DNA of 64,000 nt. Source: Pedobacter steynii. GTDB taxonomy: Bacteria > Bacteroidota > Bacteroidia > Sphingobacteriales > Sphingobacteriaceae. Below, one piece after another: positions 34,584 through 43,388 of this stretch. Position numbers and translations under genes: made by a program. The notes under the pieces are model-generated. The model made no database searches. It was not told where the DNA came from and worked only from the letters and a program-made list of their open reading frames with translations. How positions within the stretch are numbered: the first letter of the stretch is position 1; each line of letters starts with the position of its first letter. The stretch lies in contig NZ_CP017141.1 of NCBI RefSeq assembly GCF_001721645.1, forward strand, positions 6,510,001 to 6,574,000, written 5' to 3'.

Positions 34584-35906
34584 ATGTTACTACCATTCGG
34601 CAAGACGCAATTCAGTAACCTTTTTAAAAGGACGATCTATTTTCTCATTGGTCCTCCGGGACATTTCAAATTGGAGAATCAGGTATTCAATTCTATCTGT
34701 GTCATTGCGATCATTATTGTCGGATATAATGTCCCTTTCAGCTACTATACGGGATTAAAAATAGGGACACTGATATTTTCGCTGCTGTTATTTACTTTTT
34801 GCTTCACTTATTACCTTGCACGCTATAGAAAACAACTCAAATTCAGCATTATCATTTCGTCGGTGATGGTGTTATTGATGTTAGGCAGTAACTATTTCTT
34901 TAATGCGGGAATCAGGGGCCCTTCATTACTCTCCTTCACCCTTGCCTTTTTCCTGATTATGATCATCTCACCCAGGAAACAATATGGTTTATGGACACTC
35001 CTGTCTTTAGCCACAGGCCTTGGCCTGCTGCTTTTTGAGTACAATCACCCACAATATATTCAAAGCGCCTATAGCGGCCAGTCTGCCATGTTCATTGATA
35101 TGGCCTCCACATATACCATTAATATCTTTGTCATATTTATCGGTTTATATTACCTCAAGACGGCCTATTACAGGGAAAAAAGATCTGCCGAGGCGAAGGC
35201 ATTGATGCTGGAAAGGATGAACCATGAAAAAACAAAATTCTTCTCCATCATTTCACATGACTTGCGCTCCCCTCTGGCTTCCATCCAAAGTTATATGGAG
35301 TTGTTCAAGATGGATATCCTGACTGAAGAAGAAAAGGAAATGATGGAAAAAAAGCTGACCAATGCAGTGACCGGTACCCAGGAAATGCTGGACAACATGC
35401 TTTCCTGGTCTAAAGCCCAGCTAAACGACGGTAGGGTAAATATGGAACTAAACAATTTAAGCCGGGCACTCCAACCAGTCATCAATATCCAGATAATGGC
35501 AGCTAAGGAGAAAAAAATTAAGCTTACCCATCAGATTGATCCTTCCATGGCGGTAATGTCTGACATACATATGCTGCAGCTGATTGTCAGAAACATCATC
35601 GGTAATGCCATTAAATTTACTCCTGAAGAAGGACTTATTCAACTTACGGTCAGCAAATCTGCAAAAAACTGCCTGATTAAAGTCCAGGATAACGGAAATG
35701 GGATCCCAAAAGAGAATAAAGCAGAGATCTTTTCTTTGAAAGCACAGTCTACCTATGGAACGGCGAATGAAAAAGGCATCGGACTTGGTCTGTTCCTGTG
35801 CAGGGAATACACACAGGCCCAGGGCGGAAAGATATGGTATGAAAGTCAGGTAGGCATTGGAACCACCTTTTACATCTCAATTCCCCTTGATGAGGAGGCG
35901 TTTTAA
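34584..35906 (+). CDS. Membrane-bound sensor histidine kinase
   Basis: About 440 residues from the ATG at 34584, which I prefer because an upstream in-frame start at 34443 would overlap the divergent kinase gene. About six membrane helices fill the first 190 residues and probably form the sensor. HisKA follows (FFSIISHDLRSPLASIQSY), then HATPase with IGNAIKFTPEEG, QDNGNGIPKEN and GIGLGLFLCREY. The phospho-His and ATP-binding boxes are intact. No partner regulator is nearby, so it is an orphan kinase. Confidence 0.88.
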   Translation: MLLPFGKTQFSNLFKRTIYFLIGPPGHFKLENQVFNSICVIAIIIVGYNVPFSYYTGLKIGTLIFSLLLFTFCFTYYLARYRKQLKFSIIISSVMVLLMLGSNYFFNAGIRGPSLLSFTLAFFLIMIISPRKQYGLWTLLSLATGLGLLLFEYNHPQYIQSAYSGQSAMFIDMASTYTINIFVIFIGLYYLKTAYYREKRSAEAKALMLERMNHEKTKFFSIISHDLRSPLASIQSYMELFKMDILTEEEKEMMEKKLTNAVTGTQEMLDNMLSWSKAQLNDGRVNMELNNLSRALQPVINIQIMAAKEKKIKLTHQIDPSMAVMSDIHMLQLIVRNIIGNAIKFTPEEGLIQLTVSKSAKNCLIKVQDNGNGIPKENKAEIFSLKAQSTYGTANEKGIGLGLFLCREYTQAQGGKIWYESQVGIGTTFYISIPLDEEAF

Positions 35907-35909
35907 TCC

Positions 35910-36566
35910 TTAGGAAATGCTGAGCTCCTGATCTTCGCTCATACCGGTATTGAAAATTATTTTAGTCGGGAATAACCTGGCTTTTTTCTCTGTGGGAAAC
36001 CAGTTCCGGTCTTGATTCACAATGATGAACAGGCCCTCTTCATCTCCAAGTGCCGTAAAATTATCTTGTGCAGGTTGTTTTGAATAAACTTCCAGTCCGT
36101 ATTTGGTCATCAGGGTTTCGGCTAAAAAAGGAACATCATCGGAAACCAGTCCGATTTCACTGACATGAAGAATAGATGAGCCGTCAAAAGCATGCTCAGA
36201 CTGATTGTCAAGATCATACCTACAAATCAATTCCAACAGGTTTTCATTGTTATCATAGAAATAAAAAGACTTCGCGTTCCACAATTCAAAATCAGAGATT
36301 TCGGTCTCGTCAGTTACGGGCAACAAGTTGATTTTCTGCTTTAACCAATGATAAGCTTCCTCCAGCTTATTTTTGGGGATATCAAAAGCAAGGTGGTATA
36401 TCGGATTTTCTTCTGTGGAGAGCTGAAAAACGATCTTGGTTTCTCCTAGTAACAAAGAGACTTCCTCTTCTTTCTCTTCAGTAAGCACCGCAGCAATAAC
36501 CTGAGTATAAAACTGAACAGTTTCTGTCAGGTTATTGGTCAGCAAATGTAATTCCTTAATTTTCAT
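35910..36566 (-). CDS. VOC-superfamily (glyoxalase-like) protein
   Basis: 218 residues containing two VOC beta-alpha-beta-beta-beta halves (KELHLLTNNLTETVQFYTQVI at the start; VSEIGLVSDDVPFLAETLMTKYGLEVY in the second half). VOC proteins bind a metal and act as lyases, dioxygenases or resistance proteins. Here one His of the usual metal set is not obvious, so activity is uncertain. It is divergent from another VOC gene 155 bp away. Confidence 0.78.
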   Translation of the reverse strand: MKIKELHLLTNNLTETVQFYTQVIAAVLTEEKEEEVSLLLGETKIVFQLSTEENPIYHLAFDIPKNKLEEAYHWLKQKINLLPVTDETEISDFELWNAKSFYFYDNNENLLELICRYDLDNQSEHAFDGSSILHVSEIGLVSDDVPFLAETLMTKYGLEVYSKQPAQDNFTALGDEEGLFIIVNQDRNWFPTEKKARLFPTKIIFNTGMSEDQELSIS

Positions 36567-36721
36567 ATTCCTTTGTTTTATTCCTCAGCGACTAAATTAG
36601 GCATATTTCATGGTAGCAATGTCATAAACAGGTAGTATGGCAAATTTGATTTCTCTATTTCGTAATTTATAAATATTCAACTAACTTAAGCTCACCAAGA
36701 TTGCTAAGAGATAAGGAGAAT

Positions 36722-37162
36722 ATGATGTCAAACACGAATACTTCAGCTAAGCCAATTCATCTTCAGGGCTCCGCCCCTTTACTATCAGTTTTTAATATGC
36801 CGGCCTCAGTTCGCTTTTACCGCGATGTGCTGGGTTTCGATGTGGTAGAAACTTCGGATAAACCCGACCGACAGGATGATTTCCAATGGGCATTGCTCAG
36901 ATTAAACGGAATTGAACTGATGTTGGAACCCAGAGGGGAAAAAAGCTGTCCGAAGCCAGTTACAGCAAACGCCTGGCTGGATCGCCACGATATGTCTATC
37001 TATTTTGGCTGCAAGGAACTGGATAAAGTTTACACTTATCTGTCTTCGAGTGGGATTGAGGTACAGGAGCCATCTGTTACCTCTTATGGTTACAAGGCAC
37101 TATATGTCAGGGATCCTGATGGCTTTCTACTGGTATTTCACTCGTATCCCTCAAACAAATAA
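36722..37162 (+). CDS. VOC-family protein (glyoxalase/bleomycin-resistance type)
   Basis: 146-residue single VOC domain: LLSVFNMPASVRFYRDVLGFDVV, WALLRLNGIELMLEPRG and the end ALYVRDPDGFLLVFHSY. Dimeric relatives bind glyoxalase substrates or sequester bleomycin-type antibiotics. A rare clear ribosome site, AAGGAG at 36713-36718, marks the start at the ATG 36722 or the next codon 36725; a TTG at 36701 is less likely. The small acidic gene follows 35 bp downstream. Confidence 0.85.
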   Translation: MMSNTNTSAKPIHLQGSAPLLSVFNMPASVRFYRDVLGFDVVETSDKPDRQDDFQWALLRLNGIELMLEPRGEKSCPKPVTANAWLDRHDMSIYFGCKELDKVYTYLSSSGIEVQEPSVTSYGYKALYVRDPDGFLLVFHSYPSNK

Positions 37163-37197
37163 AGCAGGAGACTGTTATTGATAGAAAATAATACATT

Positions 37198-37452
37198 ATG
37201 GCTATTCCAGAAAACGCAGAGGATAACGTTCCTTTAGATGACGCACTGAATTCAGAAGCAGAAGATCAACAGAGTCAGAAAGACATCCATTCCAATGGAT
37301 TTGATGAGAATTTTGACCAGCCTGAAGGACACGAGCAACCGGATACAGAAATATTAAAGCAGGCTTTTGATGCGGCTGAATCTTCATACACCTTAAATGC
37401 AGATAAAGGTATCGCACCTAAAAATGGTAAGGAGGGTGACAAGAAGAAATAA
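37198..37452 (+). CDS. Small acidic protein of unknown function
   Basis: 84-residue hydrophilic, Asp/Glu/Gln-rich protein without membrane segment or signal peptide, probably largely disordered (ENAEDNVPLDDALNSEAEDQ). It ends in a Lys-rich tail (KEGDKKK). Similar short acidic proteins are frequent in Pedobacter-like genomes and have no assigned role. It may be co-transcribed with the VOC gene 35 bp upstream. Confidence 0.6.
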   Translation: MAIPENAEDNVPLDDALNSEAEDQQSQKDIHSNGFDENFDQPEGHEQPDTEILKQAFDAAESSYTLNADKGIAPKNGKEGDKKK

Positions 37453-37467
37453 CTTCCCGTCGGGTAA

Positions 37468-37536
37468 AAATTAAAGAACTCTGATCAAAAACTTCGTAAT
37501 TGTTCAATTATGATGATCTTTGTAGTTCTTTAATTT
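37468..37536. repeat. 13-bp inverted repeat enclosing an inner hairpin
   Basis: Arms 37468-37480 and 37524-37536 are perfectly complementary and separated by 43 nt that contain a smaller TAATT/AATTA stem. It sits in the gap before the 37559 gene. A near-consensus -7 box (GATCTTTG, 37515-37522) lies inside it, so it may be an operator region rather than a terminator. Confidence 0.4.
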
Positions 37537-37558
37537 AAACTTCATTCCTTCTTTGTTT

Positions 37559-39040
37559 ATGTTCCGTCTTAAATTTACTTTGCCGCTGTTTATCCTCAAA
37601 ATTGTCTTATTTCTATTCCCTTTTCTCCTAAATTCTTCCTTAAAGGCTCAGGTAAAGACCGGCATTTACAAAATTGATTACCGGACCGATGCTGCTTTCT
37701 TAAATAATTATTTCTCTCCCTACAATCAGCAAAATACTGACCGGACTTTCAACATCAAAACCTTTTATAACTACCAGTATAAAAACCTTGTCGATAGCAG
37801 CAATGGACTAAACTATGTCCTGATCATCAATAAAAAAAATCCCGGCAATAAGGAATTTTATACCCTTCAGATGGTCTGGCTGGCCCAATACACTCCGGAA
37901 CATTTTAACCTTACCTATAGTGATTCATTGCCCAGGAAATTTGTAGGAATGGAAATCTACGTCGGACAGAAAAGGAATTACTGGAATGCCGGCCGTCCCT
38001 CCTTCAACGATGGGTTTATATGGAACCAAAATTTTGACCGCTACTCTGCCGACGACAGCTACCGTTATAAATTAAGTGATAGTACCTTCTATTCAGATTC
38101 TGATCTCTTTATTCTCAAATCAAAGAAATTTGAACTGATCTCCGATTCTGTAAAAGTAGATTCCAGCACTTATTACAGTTATCCACTAGGAGACTCCGGT
38201 TATAAAACTGCAACAAAATACCTCAGCTATAAACAGGATTTTACAACGTTTAAGCTGAAAGAAGCCAAAGCCTATCAGTCATTTCTCTACCTCCCGGCCA
38301 ATGTTAAGTTTTATACCGGCCCCCTGGAACGTCCGCAATTTAAAGAACTCCAGGCCGGTGATTTTATTGCCGTTACAAAAGAAACAGAAGAATGGTACTG
38401 GGGCGAACACGTCTCAACTGATGGTAAGGTTAGTAAAGGAAGAATCTATATCAGTGATTTATGGATTGGAAAGACAAAATCACAAACCATTAACGGCCTG
38501 CGACTTCATATAAAATACAGCTCAAACCCTGAAGAAAATTCTTTCCCTGATGCTTCCGGATCAATTTCAGGCATCCGGATATATTCCAACAATAAGCTGG
38601 TTCAGGTCATTAAAGATCCAGGACTGGTAAAAGATACCGCCCAGATTATTCATCCGGTAGATGTTAATTTTGATGGTTATCCGGATTTACAAATCTATTC
38701 ACATTCTGGAGGTGCAGGGCCCAACTATGGAAACAACTATTATCTGTACAACCCAAAAACAAAGCGATTTGACTATCATGCAAAACTATCTGACCTCTCA
38801 CAACCGGAGATCAATGTAAAAACCAAATCCATTTCCGCTGCCTGGCGCAACGGAGCGGGAAACTATGGCTCAGAAAAATACAAGTGGATCAATCGTCAGC
38901 TAATCCAGGTAGAATATTATGAAATCCGGTATCTGGACGAAAATCAGATAGAGGAAACACATCACAAAATGATTAAGGGCAAGATGAGGAAAAAGACCCG
39001 TATTCTGAAAGACGAAGAAGCATTCTCCTCTCCACGTTGA
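37559..39040 (+). CDS. Large exported protein of unknown function (XAC2610-like C-terminus)
   Basis: 493 residues from the ATG at 37559; a TTG two codons upstream is less likely. A signal peptide ends near SLKAQ. The N-terminal part is Tyr/Asn-rich. The C-terminal third has IHPVDVNFDGYPDLQIYSHSG, a calcium-binding-like DxNxDGxxDL loop, as in XAC2610-type domains that read out properties of a secreted or surface protein. The final residues are Lys/Arg-rich. Function unknown; a terminator on the opposite strand follows directly. Confidence 0.75.
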   Translation: MFRLKFTLPLFILKIVLFLFPFLLNSSLKAQVKTGIYKIDYRTDAAFLNNYFSPYNQQNTDRTFNIKTFYNYQYKNLVDSSNGLNYVLIINKKNPGNKEFYTLQMVWLAQYTPEHFNLTYSDSLPRKFVGMEIYVGQKRNYWNAGRPSFNDGFIWNQNFDRYSADDSYRYKLSDSTFYSDSDLFILKSKKFELISDSVKVDSSTYYSYPLGDSGYKTATKYLSYKQDFTTFKLKEAKAYQSFLYLPANVKFYTGPLERPQFKELQAGDFIAVTKETEEWYWGEHVSTDGKVSKGRIYISDLWIGKTKSQTINGLRLHIKYSSNPEENSFPDASGSISGIRIYSNNKLVQVIKDPGLVKDTAQIIHPVDVNFDGYPDLQIYSHSGGAGPNYGNNYYLYNPKTKRFDYHAKLSDLSQPEINVKTKSISAAWRNGAGNYGSEKYKWINRQLIQVEYYEIRYLDENQIEETHHKMIKGKMRKKTRILKDEEAFSSPR

Positions 39041-39056
39041 GGATTAAAGCTTTAAC

Positions 39057-39087
39057 AAAAAAGGCTGTCCTGAAAAACCGGACAGCC
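39057..39087 (-). terminator. Intrinsic terminator of the TerD gene
   Basis: GGCTGTCC (39063-39070) and GGACAGCC (39080-39087) form an 8-bp stem with a 9-nt loop. On the minus strand it is followed by six T residues (39062-39057). It lies 23 bp after the TerD stop codon and may also slow transcription of the convergent gene. Confidence 0.8.
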
Positions 39088-39109
39088 CTTGCATTTCCTT
39101 TCAGTCTGT

Positions 39110-39658
39110 TTACTGATATTTATTCAGGTAATCCTGCAATCCACCATTCATACCAACACCCACTGCCTCGAATTTCCATTCTCCATTTCTGCGGTAAATT
39201 CTTCCAAATTCTACTGCTGTCTCGATAGAAAAATCTTCTTCCAGCTCATATTTCATGATTTCAACGCCATTGTTGTCAATAATTCTAACAAATGAGTTTC
39301 TCACCTGACCAAAATTTTGTTTACGGGTAGCTGCTTCATGTATCGTTACCACAATACAAAGCTCCGAAACTTTGGCATCAACCTTAGTAAGGTCAACTTT
39401 TATACTTTCATCGTCCCCATCCCCTTCACCGGTAAGGTTATCACCAGCATGTTCCACTGCTCCATCAGGAGAATTCAAATTGTTATAAAAGATAAAATGC
39501 GAATCTGAAACCAGTCGTTTATCTTCACCAAGCATAAAAACTGAGGCGTCCAAATCAAAATCATGTCCGGTTGAACTGTTCGTATCCCATCCAAGTCCAA
39601 TAGTGAATTTTGGGGCATTTATATTTTCCCGCTGTCCTTTTTGTAAGTTAATAGCCAT
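39110..39658 (-). CDS. terD: TerD-family calcium-binding stress protein
   Basis: 182-residue TerD domain protein: INLQKGQRENIN at the start, GLGWDTN, FDLDASVFMLGED and GEGDGDDESIKVDL, which holds the acidic calcium-binding loop. TerD proteins are linked to tellurite, phage and colicin resistance, usually with TerB/TerC/TerZ partners. None of these is nearby, so this is a solitary TerD, common in Bacteroidota. Confidence 0.9.
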   Translation of the reverse strand: MAINLQKGQRENINAPKFTIGLGWDTNSSTGHDFDLDASVFMLGEDKRLVSDSHFIFYNNLNSPDGAVEHAGDNLTGEGDGDDESIKVDLTKVDAKVSELCIVVTIHEAATRKQNFGQVRNSFVRIIDNNGVEIMKYELEEDFSIETAVEFGRIYRRNGEWKFEAVGVGMNGGLQDYLNKYQ

Positions 39659-39946
39659 AGTATTGATTTATTTTTTGCTTTATTCTCAAATATTAGGACA
39701 TTATTTTACATAAACAACACCGGATTAAAATAATTTATAACAATTCTGTTAGGCAGAGACCATCTTTCTCCATATCAATGAGATATTGGTTTTAGCCCTG
39801 CTTACGTTTCACTTAACAGGCTTAAGCCAGAATTACGCAGGGTATTAGCGGAAGATAATCAAAACACAAAAACACAATTAATTTTTCAAATAAAACCCTA
39901 TTGAGCTAAATCAATTTAAAGCCAATTAATATGACTAATTTTGGAA

Positions 39947-40621
39947 ATGACAATTAAGCACCTATTAACGAAGGAACAGGAAACCTTTCTAAAGAAGCAC
40001 AAGATCTCATCAGAACTATTGTTCGATGCCGAGGGGGAAGACACATCAGAAAATCTACAGAAAAGTATGACTGAAGCGGACAAGGTAATCGCCTGTAATA
40101 CTGCCGCATGCAGTGAAGATGACACGCATACCTTAAAAACTATCGGAGGCTTTTGTCCACAATGCGATACGACTAAAATTGCTGCTGCTTTAAGAGAACT
40201 AAAACCCGGTTATATCTACATCTCCGGATCAAAAAGAGGAGGTTTAATAAAAATCGGTTCCTCTAATGAAGGAAAAAGCAAAACACTGACTTTAAATTTA
40301 ACTACCGCAAGAGATGGTGGCTATGACGACTGGGAGCTATTATTCAGCGCAAAAACTGCCACATTGGGAAGAGTAGAGCGCATATTTCAGGAAAAGCTAA
40401 GTGAATACAAAGCAGCTTATCAGCATGAAAAAAGCGGAAAGCTACAAAATGGTGGAGAATTATACCGTTGCTCCTACCTTAAAGCCAAAGAGGCTTACCT
40501 TTCACTACAAGAAGAACATCTATTTGAATTTACTCAGATCAGTGAGAAGAAACACATCATTTCTGAATATCAATTCAAAAATCTAAAAATAAAATCGAGT
40601 ACTATCGTTACCGAAGCGTAA
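39947..40621 (+). CDS. GIY-YIG-like (T5orf172/MUG113-type) protein with Cys4 cluster
   Basis: 224 residues from the ATG at 39947 (a TTG at 39941 is also in frame). A Cys4 pattern (C50-x4-C55 ... C70-x2-C73) could bind zinc. A GIY-YIG-like nuclease domain follows, starting LKPGYIYISGSKRGGLIKIGSS (YIY and KIG as the two strand motifs). It also has ARDGGYDDWELLFSAKT and a conserved Glu-rich helix (LGRVERIFQEKL). Such proteins occur as phage or accessory nucleases. Catalytic Arg and Glu candidates are present; activity is untested. Confidence 0.72.
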   Translation: MTIKHLLTKEQETFLKKHKISSELLFDAEGEDTSENLQKSMTEADKVIACNTAACSEDDTHTLKTIGGFCPQCDTTKIAAALRELKPGYIYISGSKRGGLIKIGSSNEGKSKTLTLNLTTARDGGYDDWELLFSAKTATLGRVERIFQEKLSEYKAAYQHEKSGKLQNGGELYRCSYLKAKEAYLSLQEEHLFEFTQISEKKHIISEYQFKNLKIKSSTIVTEA

Positions 40622-40657
40622 ACTTTTACACTTCCGCTGAACGAACTCAGCACTATT

Positions 40658-40692
40658 CAGTATCGGAACAGACTTAAAATGTTCCGATGCTG
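40658..40692. terminator. Stem-loop between convergent genes
   Basis: A 13-nt stem (40658-40670 with 40680-40692, one mismatched position) and a 9-nt loop stand between the GIY-YIG-like gene and the 40714-41586 gene. A second small hairpin follows at about 40693-40712. The T-run is weak, so this is a probable rather than certain bidirectional terminator. Confidence 0.45.
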
Positions 40693-40713
40693 ATCTGATT
40701 CCCTTTCAGATTT

Positions 40714-41586
40714 CTATTTCTTCAGGATCATAAAGTCGTCAAGACTGACCCCTTCGGCCTTTAGCTTTTCAAGTTCATCTTTGCTTTTCATCAATGCACG
40801 CGCAGCTTCTTTGGTAAATTCATTGCTCCCTAAAGCATAACTAGTACCATTTAACACCAGCTTTTCTGTATAACAGTCCATCAACATATGATAAGCAGCA
40901 AAATCTGTAATAGGGAAAGTCATTTTATCCCATTTTATAGCAGTGGAATTTCTTTTGGCCGTCTCGAAGGGATAACTGCAACTAAAGATTTTGGTCTCCT
41001 GAGGCGCAAGTACTTCTGTACCTTCATAGCCCTTACTGCAGCTCCAGCCATCATTCTCATCTTCAGTAGAAGAATACGCGATTACTGTGGTATAATTGCT
41101 GATTGGCTGGTCACTTTTATTGGTAAAGGCACAATAAATCACCAACTGCCCATTCAGCAGATCTGCTTTTACCGGCCTGGCTTCCAGCACATTTAATTTC
41201 GATTTCAGCTGATCGGTTTTCTGCCTTTTAAGCTCCTCAACCTTTACCTCGGCTTCCTTTTTATCAATCTTTCGCTGATGATCTGCTTTTACAAAGCTTT
41301 CGGCAAGGCTAAAAACTTCCGGCAGGGATTTACCATTGATCCTTTTTCTCACCACCTCATCGAAGGGTTTCTTTTTGTTTACCGGCTGATTTCCTCTTTC
41401 ATAAATAACAGAAAGGGCCAATACCCTCATGGCAATCTCCAGTTTGTTTTTTTCCTGCTCGGTGATTCCACTCTCTATTTTCTTTCTTGACTCCTCAAAT
41501 TTCTCTTTTGATCCTCCTTTGAAAACGTCCTGACACACTGCCAGAAAAGGAAAAACAATCAATAACAGGGATAAATATCTTTTCAT
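40714..41586 (-). CDS. Exported coiled-coil protein of unknown function
   Basis: 290 residues with a signal peptide (ending LAVCQ). A charged coiled coil covers about residues 95-125 (KADHQRKIDKKEAEVKVEELKRQ). A beta-sandwich-like region follows (GQLVIYCAFTNKSDQPISNYTTVI), as in domains that mediate surface or envelope contacts, then a helical end. I do not recognise the family. It lies 20 bp after the bestrophin gene on the same strand. Confidence 0.65.
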   Translation of the reverse strand: MKRYLSLLLIVFPFLAVCQDVFKGGSKEKFEESRKKIESGITEQEKNKLEIAMRVLALSVIYERGNQPVNKKKPFDEVVRKRINGKSLPEVFSLAESFVKADHQRKIDKKEAEVKVEELKRQKTDQLKSKLNVLEARPVKADLLNGQLVIYCAFTNKSDQPISNYTTVIAYSSTEDENDGWSCSKGYEGTEVLAPQETKIFSCSYPFETAKRNSTAIKWDKMTFPITDFAAYHMLMDCYTEKLVLNGTSYALGSNEFTKEAARALMKSKDELEKLKAEGVSLDDFMILKK

Positions 41587-41606
41587 GCGTGGGTCTGTTT
41601 TAATAA

Positions 41607-42542
41607 CTAATCAAGGATATCAGCATTCTTTTTTCCATAATCAGGAATGTGCTTCCCTCCCATTTCCAATAAGGTAGTTTCAATCATTTCCGTCATGGCG
41701 TTTAAGGCCAGGTCATTGGGTGCTGTTCCAAAAGGCTCTTCTATTTCATCTGCAATCGCTTCCAGCGCCACAAAGGTATAGGCAATAAAAATAACAATGA
41801 ACGGAGTCAGCCAGCTGAGGCTGTCGACAAAACCAAATGGCAATAGAAAACAATAAATATAAACTGTACGGTGCAGCAGGATATGATAAGTATAGGGAAT
41901 CGGTGTGGAAGCAATCCGCTCACAACCTCCTACAATATCCGATAACTTGTTCAGGTTCTCATCAAAAGCCCGCTGAAGAATGGTATCTATTTTCCCGTTT
42001 TCTCTTGCTTGCTGTACCCAGATCCCCATTTCTTTCATCAGTATAATGGGCTTGTAAATTGCCGTACTTAACCTTTTAGCCAGTACAGGGTCCAGTCTTT
42101 CCCGAAGATCCTCAGTAGCATCGGTTCCCCTCAGCTGATGTTTTAAAGCATAGGTAAAAGCAATCAGGTATTTCAGGAAGGTATCCACCTCTTTCCCGTC
42201 ACGGTGATAACCGCTAAAGGTAATCGCTTGTCTTGCCAGCGAGCGGGTATCGTTTAATAGCGCACCCCAAAGTTTACGCGCCTCCCAGAAACGGTCATAA
42301 CTGGCATTATTCCGGAAGCCGAGAAATAAAGCCAATGCAATTCCAAAAAGAGTAAAAGGCGCCGGGCTCAGGGGAATCTTGAAATGAAAAAAGGTTCCTT
42401 TAAGGAAGACAATTCCAGCTGAAATCAGAAACAGCATCAATAAACGGGGTAACAACTGCGGTAAAACTGAGCCTCTCCATATAAAAAGCATGCTAAACCA
42501 ATGTTCGTTTTTCCTTTGGATCATATGGACAAAATTAAACAT
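41607..42542 (-). CDS. Bestrophin-family (UPF0187) ion channel
   Basis: 311-residue inner-membrane protein with four membrane segments and bestrophin signatures: FTLFGIALALFLGFRNNASYDRFWEARKLWGALLNDTRSLARQ and DEIEEPFGTAPNDLAL near the end. Bacterial members are pentameric channels, cation-selective in studied cases. An internal ATG (42524) is an alternative start. It is divergent from the DUF72 gene; 33 to 54 bp separate the likely starts. Confidence 0.9.
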   Translation of the reverse strand: MFNFVHMIQRKNEHWFSMLFIWRGSVLPQLLPRLLMLFLISAGIVFLKGTFFHFKIPLSPAPFTLFGIALALFLGFRNNASYDRFWEARKLWGALLNDTRSLARQAITFSGYHRDGKEVDTFLKYLIAFTYALKHQLRGTDATEDLRERLDPVLAKRLSTAIYKPIILMKEMGIWVQQARENGKIDTILQRAFDENLNKLSDIVGGCERIASTPIPYTYHILLHRTVYIYCFLLPFGFVDSLSWLTPFIVIFIAYTFVALEAIADEIEEPFGTAPNDLALNAMTEMIETTLLEMGGKHIPDYGKKNADILD

Positions 42543-42596
42543 TTATCGCAAACCATCTCTTTAAAACCCAATCTCATGATTAACTGTTATACAAGT

Positions 42597-43382
42597 ATGA
42601 CAGCAATAGAAACCCCGGATCATAATCGCTACTTCTCAGGAACCAGCGGCCTGTTACTCCCCTTTCCCAATAAGGAATACTACCCGGCAGAATTCCAGGA
42701 TAAGAGCAGGTTAACCTATTATGGAACACTATTCAACAGCATAGAAATCAACAGCTCTTTCTATAAAATCCCAATGCCTTCCACCGTACAAAAATGGTCG
42801 GATAGTGTCCCTGAAAACTTCAGGTTCACCTTTAAGCTTTGGAGAGAAATTACCCATCATAAAGACCTGGCCTTTGATCCGGAGGCGGTATATCGGTTTA
42901 TGAAAAGTGCAGAACAGGCAGGTAACAAGAAAGGCTGCCTGCTGATTCAGTTTCCGGCCAGTATCAGGAATAGCAGTCTGAGGCAATTGACACAGCTGAT
43001 GCAGCATGTCAGCTTAAGCGATCCGCAGCAACAATGGAAAATAGCCCTGGAATTTCGTCACCCTTCCTGGTATCAGGAAAGCACCTACGAGTTAATGGAA
43101 CAATACGGTGCCGCAATCGTAATTCATGACAAACCGGGTTCTGCAAGTCCTTTGACGGAACAACAACAGGATTTTGTATACCTTCGTTTTCATGGCCCGG
43201 AGGGCGATTATAAAGGCAGTTATACCGATGAGTTTTTAAAAGAATATGCAGGTTATATAAAGGACTGGAACGAGGAAGGGAAAACAGTATATACTTATTT
43301 CAACAATACAATCGGAGATGCACTGGGGAACCTCCAAACCCTGAACAGCTACCTTAGCCAGATTTCCGTTCAGGGCTTTTAA
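42597..43382 (+). CDS. DUF72 (YecE-like) protein
   Basis: 262-residue TIM-barrel-like protein of the DUF72 family: TSGLLLPFPNKEYYPAEFQDKSRLTYYGTLFNSIEINSSFYKIP, FRFTFKLWREITH, WKIALEFRHPSWYQES and VYLRFHGPEGDYKGSYTDEFL. Function is not established. I place the start at 42597 where the family pattern begins; in-frame ATGs exist at 42576 and 42501, the last overlapping bestrophin. Confidence 0.85.
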   Translation: MTAIETPDHNRYFSGTSGLLLPFPNKEYYPAEFQDKSRLTYYGTLFNSIEINSSFYKIPMPSTVQKWSDSVPENFRFTFKLWREITHHKDLAFDPEAVYRFMKSAEQAGNKKGCLLIQFPASIRNSSLRQLTQLMQHVSLSDPQQQWKIALEFRHPSWYQESTYELMEQYGAAIVIHDKPGSASPLTEQQQDFVYLRFHGPEGDYKGSYTDEFLKEYAGYIKDWNEEGKTVYTYFNNTIGDALGNLQTLNSYLSQISVQGF

Positions 43383-43388
43383 TTCCGG

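Noticed and set aside
39110..39658. A tellurite-resistance operon around TerD
   Set aside because: No terA, terB, terC or terZ homologue lies in the neighbourhood; only TerD is present.
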